Below the pieces are notes generated by a model. That model had not been told where the DNA came from. It searched no databases and saw only the letters and a program-made list of their open reading frames with translations. The position numbers and the translations under genes are program-made. Positions 10,073-18,037 of a DNA stretch of 44,019 nucleotides are shown piece by piece. This stretch comes from Companilactobacillus hulinensis (GTDB taxonomy: Bacteria; Bacillota; Bacilli; Lactobacillales; Lactobacillaceae). Location of the stretch: positions 1-44,019 of the forward strand of contig NZ_RHOO01000022.1 in NCBI RefSeq assembly GCF_003946555.1, given 5' to 3'. How positions within the stretch are numbered: position 1 is the stretch's first letter; the number at the start of each line of letters is the position of its first letter.

Positions 10073-10846
10073 ATGTTTCCATATCAGAAAATTCACGAGT
10101 TAAATCGACTAGAATTGATCGTTTACAAGTACATTGTTAGTCATTTAAAAGAAGTTGAAGATATGACCATTCGAGATCTTGCGAATGAAGCACATGTCTC
10201 AACTACCACTGTGTTGCGATTCCTAAAAAAAATGGATTATAGTGGTTTCTCAGAATTCAAATATGCATTGAAACAGAGTCAAAAGTCACCTGCAAAGAAA
10301 TTCACTGATAGCAGTATGGAGCCAATCAAGAACTTCTTCGATGTGATCACACATGAAGGTGTGTTCTCAGATAAGATCAATCAGGCGGCACAGATGATCA
10401 ATGCCGCCGATCTAGTGCTATTCTTCGGGGTAAGTAATAGTGGCCGAATCGCTGATTATGGTGCAAGCATCCTGTCTAGTTACGGTATCTATTCATTACC
10501 GATAAATGATCCGTTTCAACCGGAGCCATTTTCAGACCGTGACTTCTCCAAAACACTGCTGGTGATCATCTCTGTTTCAGGCGAGACACAACAAACGTTA
10601 CAACAAGCAAAATACTACAAGGAGCATGGTGCATCAACGATTGCGCTGACTGCTAACTCGTATTCGACATTGAACCAAGTGGTGGACTTTTCACTATCAT
10701 ATGATATTCCACAGGTGCGAAAGGGACATATCAATGTTACGACCCAAGTTCCGATGGTTTATATGCTCGAACAGATATCAAGTTGTGCTTATCATAAGAT
10801 GGTAGACCAACCTGAAAATATATTTAAGGAACATGTTACAGATTAG
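10073..10846 (+). CDS. RpiR/MurR family transcriptional regulator
   Basis: The 257-residue protein has an N-terminal HTH_6 domain (about residues 1-75; VSTTTVLRFLKKMDYSGFSEFK is the recognition region) and a SIS sugar-phosphate-binding domain (about 105-235; FFGVSNSGRIADYG and SVSGETQQT are the phosphate loops). ATG 10073 follows AAGGTGAG directly; a GTG at 10064 lies inside that ribosome site. It probably senses a sugar or amino-sugar phosphate and controls the PTS IIC and MupG genes downstream. The stop codon lies inside a terminator hairpin. Confidence 0.87.
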   Translation: MFPYQKIHELNRLELIVYKYIVSHLKEVEDMTIRDLANEAHVSTTTVLRFLKKMDYSGFSEFKYALKQSQKSPAKKFTDSSMEPIKNFFDVITHEGVFSDKINQAAQMINAADLVLFFGVSNSGRIADYGASILSSYGIYSLPINDPFQPEPFSDRDFSKTLLVIISVSGETQQTLQQAKYYKEHGASTIALTANSYSTLNQVVDFSLSYDIPQVRKGHINVTTQVPMVYMLEQISSCAYHKMVDQPENIFKEHVTD

Positions 10847-10861
10847 TAACGTGTTTTTTTT
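10831..10861 (+). terminator. Terminator overlapping the end of the RpiR gene
   Basis: ACATGTTAC (10831-10839) pairs with GTAACGTGT (10846-10854) and is followed by a T run. The stop codon TAG (10844-10846) lies in the loop. Confidence 0.75.
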
Positions 10862-10985
10862 ATGTAAAAAAGTTCCATTATGCCAATTTATCAACATTTT
10901 TTACTGAAAAGGGTTACAATAGTTCTTGTAAGCGGATTCGGGTGTTTCTGCTTAGTAACAAGAAAAAATTTGAGGGGGCTTTAAC

Positions 10986-12308
10986 ATGGCTGACAATAAG
11001 AAAGGCGGCTTTGTCCAAGAAAAGCTAGTTCCACTAGCTGGCAAACTCGCTTCGTCACGTCATTTGATTGCTTTGCGTGATGGTATGACATTGGCTGTTC
11101 CAATGATTATCATTGGTTCAATTTTCATGATCATCGCACAATTTCCAATTCAATCATACCTAGACTTCATGGCTAGTGTATTCGGTAAGAATTGGGCAAC
11201 CGTATTACAATATCCAACTAATGCATCGTTCCATATTATGGGACTCATCGCTGTTGTTGGTATTTCCTTTAACTTGGCTAAGAGTTATAAGGTAGATCCA
11301 ATCTCTGCTGCAATTGTTTCATTAGGTGCATTTATCCTAACGATTCCATTGAAGACAGATAAGGCTGGAGCATTGTGGTTACCATTAACACAACTTGACT
11401 CAGCTGGTTTATTTACAGCTATTATTGTTGGATTGTTCATCACAGACTTTTATGTCTGGATGATTCACAAGAACTGGACAATTAAGATGCCTGATACAGT
11501 TCCACCTGCAGTAAGTAACTCATTTGCTGCTTTATTCCCAGGTTTGATTGTTTTGTTCGTTGTTTGGATCGTACGTTTAGGTGTTGAAGCAACACCAATG
11601 CAAAGTATTCCAAACATCATCAGTTACTTCTTGGCTGCACCACTTGGTACATTAAGTGATACATTACCAGGTGCTTTAGTTGCTGAATTCCTTGTTTCAT
11701 TCCTATGGTTATTCGGTATCCACGGTGCCAACGTTGTTTCAGGTGTTATGATGCCTATCTGGCTAACAGCCTTGCAACAAAACCAAGCTGCTCTTGCAGC
11801 TGGTAAACCACTACCAAACATTGTTACAACATCATTCTTTGATTTGTTCGTTCACATGGGTGGTTCTGGTGCCACACTTGGATTGGCTATGCTTCTAGCA
11901 TTTGCATCTAAGAGTAAGGAATTGAAGACATTAGGTAAGTTGGTTGCAGGTCCCGCAATCTTCAACATTAACGAACCTATCGTCTTCGGTCTACCTATCG
12001 TTATGAACTACAAGATGGCTGTTCCATTTATTTTGACACCACTTGCTAACGTTATTACTACATATATTGGTATGGCAACAGGATTAGTCGCCAAACCAAT
12101 GGGAGTTTACCTACCATGGACGACTCCACCAATTATTTCTGGATTTATCGCTACTGGTCATATTTCTGGTTCAGTAATGCAGATCATCAATATTGTTATT
12201 GACTTTGCAATTTACTACTACTTCTTCAAGAAGATGGATAGTGAAAAGCTCAAAGAAGAACTTAAAGACGTTGATCTTGCTGGCTCAGTAGATACTGCCA
12301 AAGCATAA
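10986..12308 (+). CDS. PTS cellobiose family, IIC permease
   Basis: The 440-residue membrane permease is of the lactose/cellobiose EIIC (glucose superfamily) type with about 10 membrane segments. Diagnostic features are LIALRDGMTLAVPMIIIGS near residue 28, TIKMPDTVPPAVS near 165, the substrate-binding FNINEPIVFGLPIVMN near 325, and PWTTPPIISG near 378. It lacks fused IIA or IIB domains, so it probably works with the IIB and IIA at 6212-6964. The ribosome site is GAGGGGG. The next gene, 25 bp downstream, is MupG-like, which suggests a disaccharide containing an amino sugar or another phosphorylated glycoside. Confidence 0.9.
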   Translation: MADNKKGGFVQEKLVPLAGKLASSRHLIALRDGMTLAVPMIIIGSIFMIIAQFPIQSYLDFMASVFGKNWATVLQYPTNASFHIMGLIAVVGISFNLAKSYKVDPISAAIVSLGAFILTIPLKTDKAGALWLPLTQLDSAGLFTAIIVGLFITDFYVWMIHKNWTIKMPDTVPPAVSNSFAALFPGLIVLFVVWIVRLGVEATPMQSIPNIISYFLAAPLGTLSDTLPGALVAEFLVSFLWLFGIHGANVVSGVMMPIWLTALQQNQAALAAGKPLPNIVTTSFFDLFVHMGGSGATLGLAMLLAFASKSKELKTLGKLVAGPAIFNINEPIVFGLPIVMNYKMAVPFILTPLANVITTYIGMATGLVAKPMGVYLPWTTPPIISGFIATGHISGSVMQIINIVIDFAIYYYFFKKMDSEKLKEELKDVDLAGSVDTAKA

Positions 12309-12333
12309 TAAAAATTTTTTCGGAGGTCATGTT

Positions 12334-13419
12334 TTGAGAAGACTAGGATTATCACTATATCCTGAACATTCAACTTTGGATGAGGATAAGAAATATCTTG
12401 ATACTGCAAGTAAGTTAGACTATTCACGTATATTCATGTCATTGCTCGAATTAGGTGATGACAAGAATAAGACAATTGCAAGATTCAAAGAAACCATTTC
12501 TTACGCTAATGATTTGGGAATGGCAACAATTGTCGACATGAACCCAAGACTATTTACCAAATTAGGCATCAGTTATGACGATCTTTCATTCTTCAAGGAA
12601 ATCGGTGCTGCTGGACTTCGTTTGGACGAAGGTTTCACTGGTATGGAAGAAGCTAAAATGACTCATAATCCTTATGGATTGAAGATTGAGATCAATATGA
12701 GTTCAGGTACACACTACTTAGATAACATATTGGCATTCCAACCTAATGCCAACAATCTCCTTGGTTGCCACAACTTCTATCCACAAAGATACACTGGACT
12801 AGGCGAGGACTTCTTTACTAAATGGTCTAAGTTGTTCAGAAAGCACAACATTCATTCAGCTGCATTCGTAAGTTCACATACAGCAACATTTGGACCATGG
12901 CCAGTTCAAGATGGTTTGCCAACATTGGAAGATGATCGTGATCTACCAATTGCTACACAAGTTAAACATCTTGTTCTAACAGGAATGGTTGACGATGTTA
13001 TCATTGGTAACACTTATGCATCTGATGAAGAACTTGAAGAAGCATCTAAGGCATTCTTTGCTCCATTGCCTGAATTGAAAGTTGATTTATCTCAAAACAT
13101 TACTGATATTGAAAAAGAAGTTATCTTAAAATCTACACATATGTACCGTGGTGATGCCTCAGATTATCTACTACGTAGTACGATGACACGTGTTGTATAT
13201 CGTGATAAGGACTTTCCAGCCCATGATACTGACGATATCAAACGTGGAGACATCATTATTGTTAACAATCAATATGGTCAATATAAAGGTGAAACACAAA
13301 TTGCTTTACGTGATATCAAGAATGATGGACGTAGAAATGTTGTCGGACACTTAAGCTCAGAAGAAGCATTTTTATTGAGTTATATTGGGACATGGAGTAG
13401 TTTTAAGTTAGCAGAATAA
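12334..13419 (+). CDS. mupG: MupG family (DUF871) 6-phospho-glycosidase
   Basis: The 361-residue cytoplasmic protein has the DUF871 signature: GLSLYPEHST at the N-terminus, SRIFMSLLEL near 32, and GLRLDEGF and the LLGCHNFYPQRYTGLG segment near 145-155. MupG of Staphylococcus aureus hydrolyses MurNAc-6-phosphate-GlcNAc after PTS uptake; other members may act on other phospho-disaccharides. The start is TTG 12334 with CGGAGG (12319-12324) upstream; the nearby ATG 12329 is in a frame that stops at once. It forms an operon with the PTS IIC gene and is closed by the terminator at 13429-13464. Confidence 0.85.
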   Translation: MRRLGLSLYPEHSTLDEDKKYLDTASKLDYSRIFMSLLELGDDKNKTIARFKETISYANDLGMATIVDMNPRLFTKLGISYDDLSFFKEIGAAGLRLDEGFTGMEEAKMTHNPYGLKIEINMSSGTHYLDNILAFQPNANNLLGCHNFYPQRYTGLGEDFFTKWSKLFRKHNIHSAAFVSSHTATFGPWPVQDGLPTLEDDRDLPIATQVKHLVLTGMVDDVIIGNTYASDEELEEASKAFFAPLPELKVDLSQNITDIEKEVILKSTHMYRGDASDYLLRSTMTRVVYRDKDFPAHDTDDIKRGDIIIVNNQYGQYKGETQIALRDIKNDGRRNVVGHLSSEEAFLLSYIGTWSSFKLAE

Positions 13420-13428
13420 TAAAAAATA

Positions 13429-13464
13429 AAGATACTATTCTCAACTGAATAGTATCTTTTTTAT
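13429..13464 (+). terminator. Terminator after mupG
   Basis: AAGATACTATTC (13429-13440) and GAATAGTATCTT (13447-13458) form a perfect 12-bp stem followed by TTTTAT. The tail abuts the ribosome site of the next gene. Confidence 0.92.
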
Positions 13465-13477
13465 AGGAGTGAGATTC

Positions 13478-14638
13478 ATGACAGATTATCGCTTAGGGAA
13501 AGAAGATTTTGAAAAGTTCTATGAATTATATCTTTATTCCTTTAATCGCCCAGACAATGAGCAAAAGAAGAATGCCTTGAGTACTAGATTTGATAACTCA
13601 CTGGCATATGGAATTATGAATGGCAATAAACTTGGAAGTGGATTGTTAAGTATTCCATTTAAAGTTGACTTCCACGGTGTGACATATCACATGAATGGTA
13701 TTGGAGACGTAATGAGTGCTCCGGAGTTTGCCGGACGTGGTGGAGCTGGAACATTGCTGAATCAAGCATTGACAGATATGTACAATAACAATGTTACTTT
13801 GTCTTATTTAGCACCATTCTCATTCAGATATTATCGCCGCTTCGGTTACGAACAAGTATTTAACCACGTGATAACAGATATTCCTAGTTCAAAGTGGCCT
13901 CGTATCAAAGCACCTAAGACAGGTCACATTGAACGTGTTAGGTTGAATGAAATGCCTAAGTCAGTTAGAAAACTGTATGAAGATCACAACTCACTTGGCG
14001 GAGTAGTCCGTGAAGACTGGTGGTGGGATCACATGGCATACAAGCATTCTGATTGGTTCGCTGCATTGTACTTTGATGATACCGATGAGTTGAGTGGCTA
14101 TCTATTGTATTCGAACGATGGCGACAACTTAAGAATTCAGGAATGGGTAACAAATGATCCTAACAGTTACAGTGCATTGGCTAACTTCATTGTTAAGCAT
14201 CAATCGATGTTCAGTAATTTTGTTTATGAGTCATCTGATGCTGAGGTTAAGGCGGATTTGTTGGAAGAACCATATGTAGCCACTGTTACAACTGTTCCAT
14301 ATATGTCGGCTAGAATCGTTAATCTGAAGAGTTTTATTAAGAAATATCCATTTATTAAGCACAACCTTGATCCAGTAGTTATCAATGTTAGTGATACTCT
14401 GGATTGGAACAATCAAAAGTGGTTGTTATCTATCAATAATGGCAATATCAAGTTTGAGAAGACTAATGAGCCAAGTAATATTCAATTGGATATTACGACT
14501 TTGACTAAGGCTATGTTTGGGATTAGATCACTTGATTCACTTGCTCATTATGGTTATGTTAAGGGGGATGCTACTTCGATTGATGCTTTAAGCAATGCTT
14601 TTGTTACGGAGAAGCCTCAATTAAGGGACTACTTCTAG
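13478..14638 (+). CDS. Eis-like GNAT acetyltransferase with SCP2-type C-terminus
   Basis: The 386-residue protein has the three-part layout of the Eis family: an N-terminal GNAT fold (about 1-140; acetyl-CoA loop near EFAGRGGAGTLL, residues 85-96, and YRRFGYEQVF near 120), a second degenerate GNAT domain (about 150-275), and an SCP2-like C-terminal domain ending in RDYF. Eis enzymes acetylate amines on small molecules; the substrate here is unknown. The ATG 13478 follows TAGGAGTGAG; a GTG at 13469 lies in that ribosome site. It is probably transcribed alone, since a terminator precedes it. Confidence 0.85.
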   Translation: MTDYRLGKEDFEKFYELYLYSFNRPDNEQKKNALSTRFDNSLAYGIMNGNKLGSGLLSIPFKVDFHGVTYHMNGIGDVMSAPEFAGRGGAGTLLNQALTDMYNNNVTLSYLAPFSFRYYRRFGYEQVFNHVITDIPSSKWPRIKAPKTGHIERVRLNEMPKSVRKLYEDHNSLGGVVREDWWWDHMAYKHSDWFAALYFDDTDELSGYLLYSNDGDNLRIQEWVTNDPNSYSALANFIVKHQSMFSNFVYESSDAEVKADLLEEPYVATVTTVPYMSARIVNLKSFIKKYPFIKHNLDPVVINVSDTLDWNNQKWLLSINNGNIKFEKTNEPSNIQLDITTLTKAMFGIRSLDSLAHYGYVKGDATSIDALSNAFVTEKPQLRDYF

Positions 14639-14650
14639 TAGTAAGTCTCC

Positions 14651-14815
14651 AGGTTTGAAAATATTCACCTGCTATGCGGACCAGCCTGAGCCAAGGGGCG
14701 GTCTCATGCTTCGGTTTGAAGCCTTGCTAAGTTCGGCAAGTCTTCAAACACGCCCGGTGACGTAAATGGCTAAAGCCATAACGTCACTGTCATAGCTGTG
14801 AATATTATCAAACCT
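14651..14815 (-). repeat. Palindromic structured repeat, copy 3 (minus orientation)
   Basis: This 165-bp element has inverted ends AGGTTTGA (14651-14658) and TCAAACCT (14808-14815), extended inward by ATATTCAC/GTGAATAT and GCTATG/CATAGC. On the minus strand the core runs GGGCGTG, a stem TTTGAAGACTTGCC...GGCTTCAAA, then GAGACCG, GGCTGGTCC, and GCAGGTGAATATTTTCAAACC. The order matches copy 2 piece by piece. The bases differ but pairing is kept. Confidence 0.78.
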
Positions 14816-14848
14816 TCCGACCATTTGATTTTTAAATTTAATAGTACG

Positions 14849-14906
14849 AAAAAGAGGTTGTATTACACTTGAACTTTTCCAAGTGTGATACAACCTCTTT
14901 TTATTT
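14849..14906. terminator. Strong bidirectional terminator
   Basis: AAAAGAGGTTGTAT...ACACTTG pairs with CAAGTGT...ATACAACCTCTTTT, a stem of more than 20 bp with A and T runs on either side. It can end transcription from the Eis-like gene (plus) and the purine operon (minus). It lies between repeat copies 3 and 4. Confidence 0.88.
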
Positions 14907-14939
14907 TTGATTCTAAAATTTGTAGTAAAATCAGCCGTA

Positions 14940-15106
14940 GATTGAAAGTAACTGTTCCGCTGTGGCAGTGGTGTAAGACGGTGTTCTACCGTCTGTGCAG
15001 CACAGGACGACTTTTGAAATCTGCGGTTTATGCAGAGTTCAAAATCGAGAATTCAGACCGCTTTATGGCTGAATTAGGTCCCTCAGCAGAACAGTTATTT
15101 TCAATC
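14940..15106 (+). repeat. Palindromic structured repeat, copy 4 (plus orientation)
   Basis: This 167-bp element has long arms: 14940-14962 and the reverse complement of 15084-15106 agree at 21 of 23 positions (starting GATTGAAA and ending TTTCAATC). The core reads GCACAGGACGA, a stem CTTTTGAAATCTGC with GCAGAGTTCAAAA, then TCGAGAATTCAGACCG, CTGAATTAGGTCC, CAGCAG. An extra hairpin AGACGGTG/CACCGTCT-like (about 14976-14994) sits in the left part. It is the copy most like copy 1 in its core. Confidence 0.82.
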
Positions 15107-15124
15107 GTAGGCGGCATTAACCAT

Positions 15125-16468
15125 CTACTTAGCTTCAGAAGTAATAGTTTTAACTTTAGGCATAACCAGATTCAAGATAATTGCAGCAATGGCTGCGGCC
15201 GCAATTGGAGAACCTAGTAAGTATTGAATAATTTGTGGTGCTTGTTTAGTAACGTTTGCTGGAAGTAATACCAATGCAAGTGTAAGGATGATGGGTAATC
15301 CGATAACATAGATATCACGGTCAGTTGTATGCAATCCACGGATAACATTAAGTCCATTCAACATGATAGTTACACAGATAATTGCGAAGACACCACCGAT
15401 AACTGGTGCAGGGATGGCGGCCAAGAATGCTGACAATTTACTGAAGAATCCAAGGACTGTGAACCAGATACCTGCAAATAAGAAGACACGTTTACTGGCG
15501 ACGCCGGTAATTGAAATAACACCAGCATTTGTAGAGTAACCGGTAACAGGAGTAGTACCAAGTAATGCAGCAACTAAACAACTGAATCCTTCACCAATGA
15601 TACCCATGTTCCATTGTTTCTTACTGATCTCATGGTTAGTAACGGCTCCCATGGCGAACCATGTACCGGTTGTTTCAGTTGTGATAACTGCATAGATGAT
15701 AATAAAAGTAATGATAGCTGAAGGTGAGAATGAGATTCCGTAATTAAAGGCTGTTCCAGAAGGAAGACTAAACCAAGCGGCATCTGCAACTGTCTTCCAA
15801 TTGAACAAGCCCATCATACTAGAGGCAATTGTACCAACTGCTAAAGCGAAGATGATCGAACCAGTCCGAAAGACACGGCGAACACTTGGGAATTTCATAC
15901 TAATGGCAACTGAAACTAGGAGAGTTAAAGCTGTGATCGAAGCAAGGATAATGTTGTTATTGATATTACCTGGCGCTTCAAAGATATTACTGTTTAAGGC
16001 AGATGGAATTAATGACAAACCAACGCAAGTAATGATTGTTCCACCAACAAGAGCAGGGACTAATGTGTTGATGATCTTATGAAAAATACCAGTGACACCA
16101 AGTATGACCAGAATTATCGATCCGACCAACAAGGCACCAATAAGCGTCGCCATTCCGTTGCCATTAACACCACCAGATGCTAATACGACACCTGCAGCAG
16201 CTCCAAGTGGAACAAATGAAGGTCCCTGTGATACCGGCATTTTCATGAATACGTAAGTTTGTAAAATTGTACCAATTCCAGCAGCGAGGAAAGTCGACTG
16301 CAAGAGACTCATCTGTTGTCCAGCAGTCATTGCCATCATTCCTGCCAAGATAATAGGTGGAACGTAAATATCCATTGCCAAGACATGTTGCAGACCTAGG
16401 AATCCGGCTTCACCGAATCCAACTTTGTCATCAGGTCCGACTAATAGCGTACTTTTATTTTCTTCCAT
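15125..16468 (-). CDS. NCS2 family purine (xanthine/uracil-type) permease
   Basis: The 447-residue membrane protein of the nucleobase:cation symporter-2 family has about 14 membrane segments. Signature segments are FLGLQHVLAMD near residue 23, PVSQGPSFVPLGAAAG near 78, the substrate-binding region with SPSAIITFIII and TETTGTWFAMGAV near 250-275, and GTTPVTGYSTNAGVISITG near 305. The ATG overlaps the 3' end of the guanine deaminase gene by 14 bp, so the two are translationally linked. This points to guanine, xanthine or a related purine as substrate. The ribosome site is CGAGGAGAG within the guaD end. Confidence 0.88.
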   Translation of the reverse strand: MEENKSTLLVGPDDKVGFGEAGFLGLQHVLAMDIYVPPIILAGMMAMTAGQQMSLLQSTFLAAGIGTILQTYVFMKMPVSQGPSFVPLGAAAGVVLASGGVNGNGMATLIGALLVGSIILVILGVTGIFHKIINTLVPALVGGTIITCVGLSLIPSALNSNIFEAPGNINNNIILASITALTLLVSVAISMKFPSVRRVFRTGSIIFALAVGTIASSMMGLFNWKTVADAAWFSLPSGTAFNYGISFSPSAIITFIIIYAVITTETTGTWFAMGAVTNHEISKKQWNMGIIGEGFSCLVAALLGTTPVTGYSTNAGVISITGVASKRVFLFAGIWFTVLGFFSKLSAFLAAIPAPVIGGVFAIICVTIMLNGLNVIRGLHTTDRDIYVIGLPIILTLALVLLPANVTKQAPQIIQYLLGSPIAAAAIAAIILNLVMPKVKTITSEAK

Positions 16469-17792
16469 GATTCTCTCCTCGATTGATTACTTTTTTACCA
16501 GAAACATATACTTCATTAATTTCTGATTTTGTCGTGTGATAAATTAGTCTTTCAAAAACATCCTGTGGTTCATTAGACATTAATTCAGAATATTGATCAG
16601 TAACAATTTGGAAATCAGCTTTATATCCAGCTTTGATCTGTCCAGTCTTAACGTGAAGTGCTTTTGCACCACCAACTGTCGCAAGATAGAAGGCGTTGGT
16701 AGCAGATATACGGGCATCTGCTTCACCACTATCTTGTAATATTTGTGAGGACATAACAGCTTGTTGAATATTGCGATAAATACTTGGGGAGAAACCTCCA
16801 GAAATATCTGTACCCATACCTATTTCGACATTCTTTTCATGTGTGTGTTTAACCGGTAATACGGAATTACCAAAGTAAACATTTGAAATAGGGCAGTGAG
16901 CAATAGCGGTATTTCTTTCGTTAAATAGGTCCAAATCTGAATCACTCAGTTGAGTACCATGAGCCATAACAGATTTGTCGGTTAATAAATGGAACTTGTC
17001 GAGAACTTCTGCGTCTCTTAAATTAAAACGTTCAGTTGCATAATTATCTTCCCAGATACTTTCACTACAGTGTGATTGAATGGGGAGATTGTATTTGGCA
17101 GCCAATTGTCCAAGACCAGCAAGTGTTTCATCAGTACAACTGGGAACGAATCTAGGTGTAATGACTGGTGTTAATTCAGCACTTATTTTCTTTTGCAGAT
17201 CAAATAACCGTTGAATAAATAGTTCGGTTTGTTCCAATGATTCTTTAGATGAAGAGTCACGATAGAAATCTGGAGTTTGTTCAGGATTGTCCATTGCAAC
17301 CTTACCAATGAAAGCACGTTGACCAGCCTGCGCACAAATATCCGCGAGAACTAAATTGGCATCTGTATGAATCGAGCCAAAGTACAAAACAGTCGTTGTT
17401 CCGTTTGCTAGTAATTCATTAACAAGACTTGTATAACTCTTCTTTGCAAAGTCCAAATCTTGATACTTAGCTTCGAGTGGAAAAGTATAATTTTGTAACC
17501 ACTCATATAACGGTTTGTCCAAAGCAAGGCCAGCTTGTAGCCATTGTGGTGCATGGACATGTAAATCTATGAATCCTGGCAGTAAGTAACTGCCCTTCGG
17601 TATAGGATGAAGAATATTAAGATTTTCAGCAGTTTGCTTGACCGATTTATAATCCGGTTCGTCGACAGATATTACGCGATCAATCATTCCTGATCGATCA
17701 ATACATGTGAGAACTTTGGGTGAAAAATCCGCCTTGTCAAACGATGCTGAAGAAAAAATTGCTCCTTCAAAAACGATTTGATAGGTGATAAT
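16455..17792 (-). CDS. guaD: Guanine deaminase, probable ATT start codon
   Basis: This amidohydrolase converts guanine to xanthine. The first metal site is PGFIDLHVHAPQW, followed by the TPRFVPSCTDE loop, a ligand His in IQSHCSES and the catalytic Asp in GMGTDISGGFSPS; HAPQW and the PSCTDE loop are typical of guanine deaminase. The first in-frame ATG (17687) leaves out the family's N-terminal strand. The 35 codons upstream stay open and encode residues expected there (FEGAIFSSASFD), but contain no ATG, GTG or TTG. The frame opens at ATT 17792-17790, just after a TAG, with TAAGGAAG 6 bases upstream. I take ATT as the likely start (445 residues). A PurBox-like site lies upstream. Confidence 0.85.
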   Translation of the reverse strand: MITYQIVFEGAIFSSASFDKADFSPKVLTCIDRSGMIDRVISVDEPDYKSVKQTAENLNILHPIPKGSYLLPGFIDLHVHAPQWLQAGLALDKPLYEWLQNYTFPLEAKYQDLDFAKKSYTSLVNELLANGTTTVLYFGSIHTDANLVLADICAQAGQRAFIGKVAMDNPEQTPDFYRDSSSKESLEQTELFIQRLFDLQKKISAELTPVITPRFVPSCTDETLAGLGQLAAKYNLPIQSHCSESIWEDNYATERFNLRDAEVLDKFHLLTDKSVMAHGTQLSDSDLDLFNERNTAIAHCPISNVYFGNSVLPVKHTHEKNVEIGMGTDISGGFSPSIYRNIQQAVMSSQILQDSGEADARISATNAFYLATVGGAKALHVKTGQIKAGYKADFQIVTDQYSELMSNEPQDVFERLIYHTTKSEINEVYVSGKKVINRGENHGRK

Positions 17793-17855
17793 CTAACACT
17801 TCCTTATTTTTGTTGTAAATAGGTTAACATGAATATTCCTTTTAATAAAGGACTA

Positions 17856-17868
17856 AACGTTCGGAAAT
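17856..17868 (-). promoter_or_regulatory. Candidate PurBox (PurR site) upstream of guaD
   Basis: On the minus strand ATTTCCGAACGTT matches the lactococcal/streptococcal PurBox AWWWCCGAACWWT at 12 of 13 positions. It lies 64 bp upstream of the guaD start. A role in purine-dependent control is inference; the exact promoter was not resolved. Confidence 0.5.
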
Positions 17869-17932
17869 AAGTATTTCAATAGAAAAATATTTATAGCATT
17901 ATTATTAAATTAAAAGAATTCTAAAATAAAGC

Positions 17933-17961
17933 TTGATTGTATATACAATTCTGCATATACT
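17933..17961 (+). promoter_or_regulatory. Promoter of the glycosylasparaginase operon with internal operator
   Basis: TTGATT (17933-17938) and TATACT (17956-17961) are separated by 17 bases. Overlapping the -35 and the spacer is the perfect palindrome ATTGTATATACAAT (17936-17949). It has the GT(N4)AC form used by HutC-subfamily GntR regulators, and such a regulator is encoded two genes in. It would repress by blocking RNA polymerase. Confidence 0.65.
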
Positions 17962-18037
17962 ATGTGTGAAATCGATTGCATAACTTTTGGATTGGTGTAG
18001 ACAATTGGTTTTAATAAATCCGAATATGGGGTGATAA

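Noticed and set aside
14885-15217. 110-codon plus-strand reading frame
   Set aside because: It runs through the terminator, the repeat copy 4 and into the permease 3' end on the other strand; no ribosome site and no recognisable protein.
16455-17792. guaD as a frameshifted pseudogene
   Set aside because: The extended frame is intact from ATT 17792 through the stop and has all active-site motifs; an alternative GTG start just upstream is in another frame that soon stops.
17793-18037. Purine riboswitch upstream of guaD
   Set aside because: The conserved purine aptamer segments are not seen; a PurBox-like site fits better.
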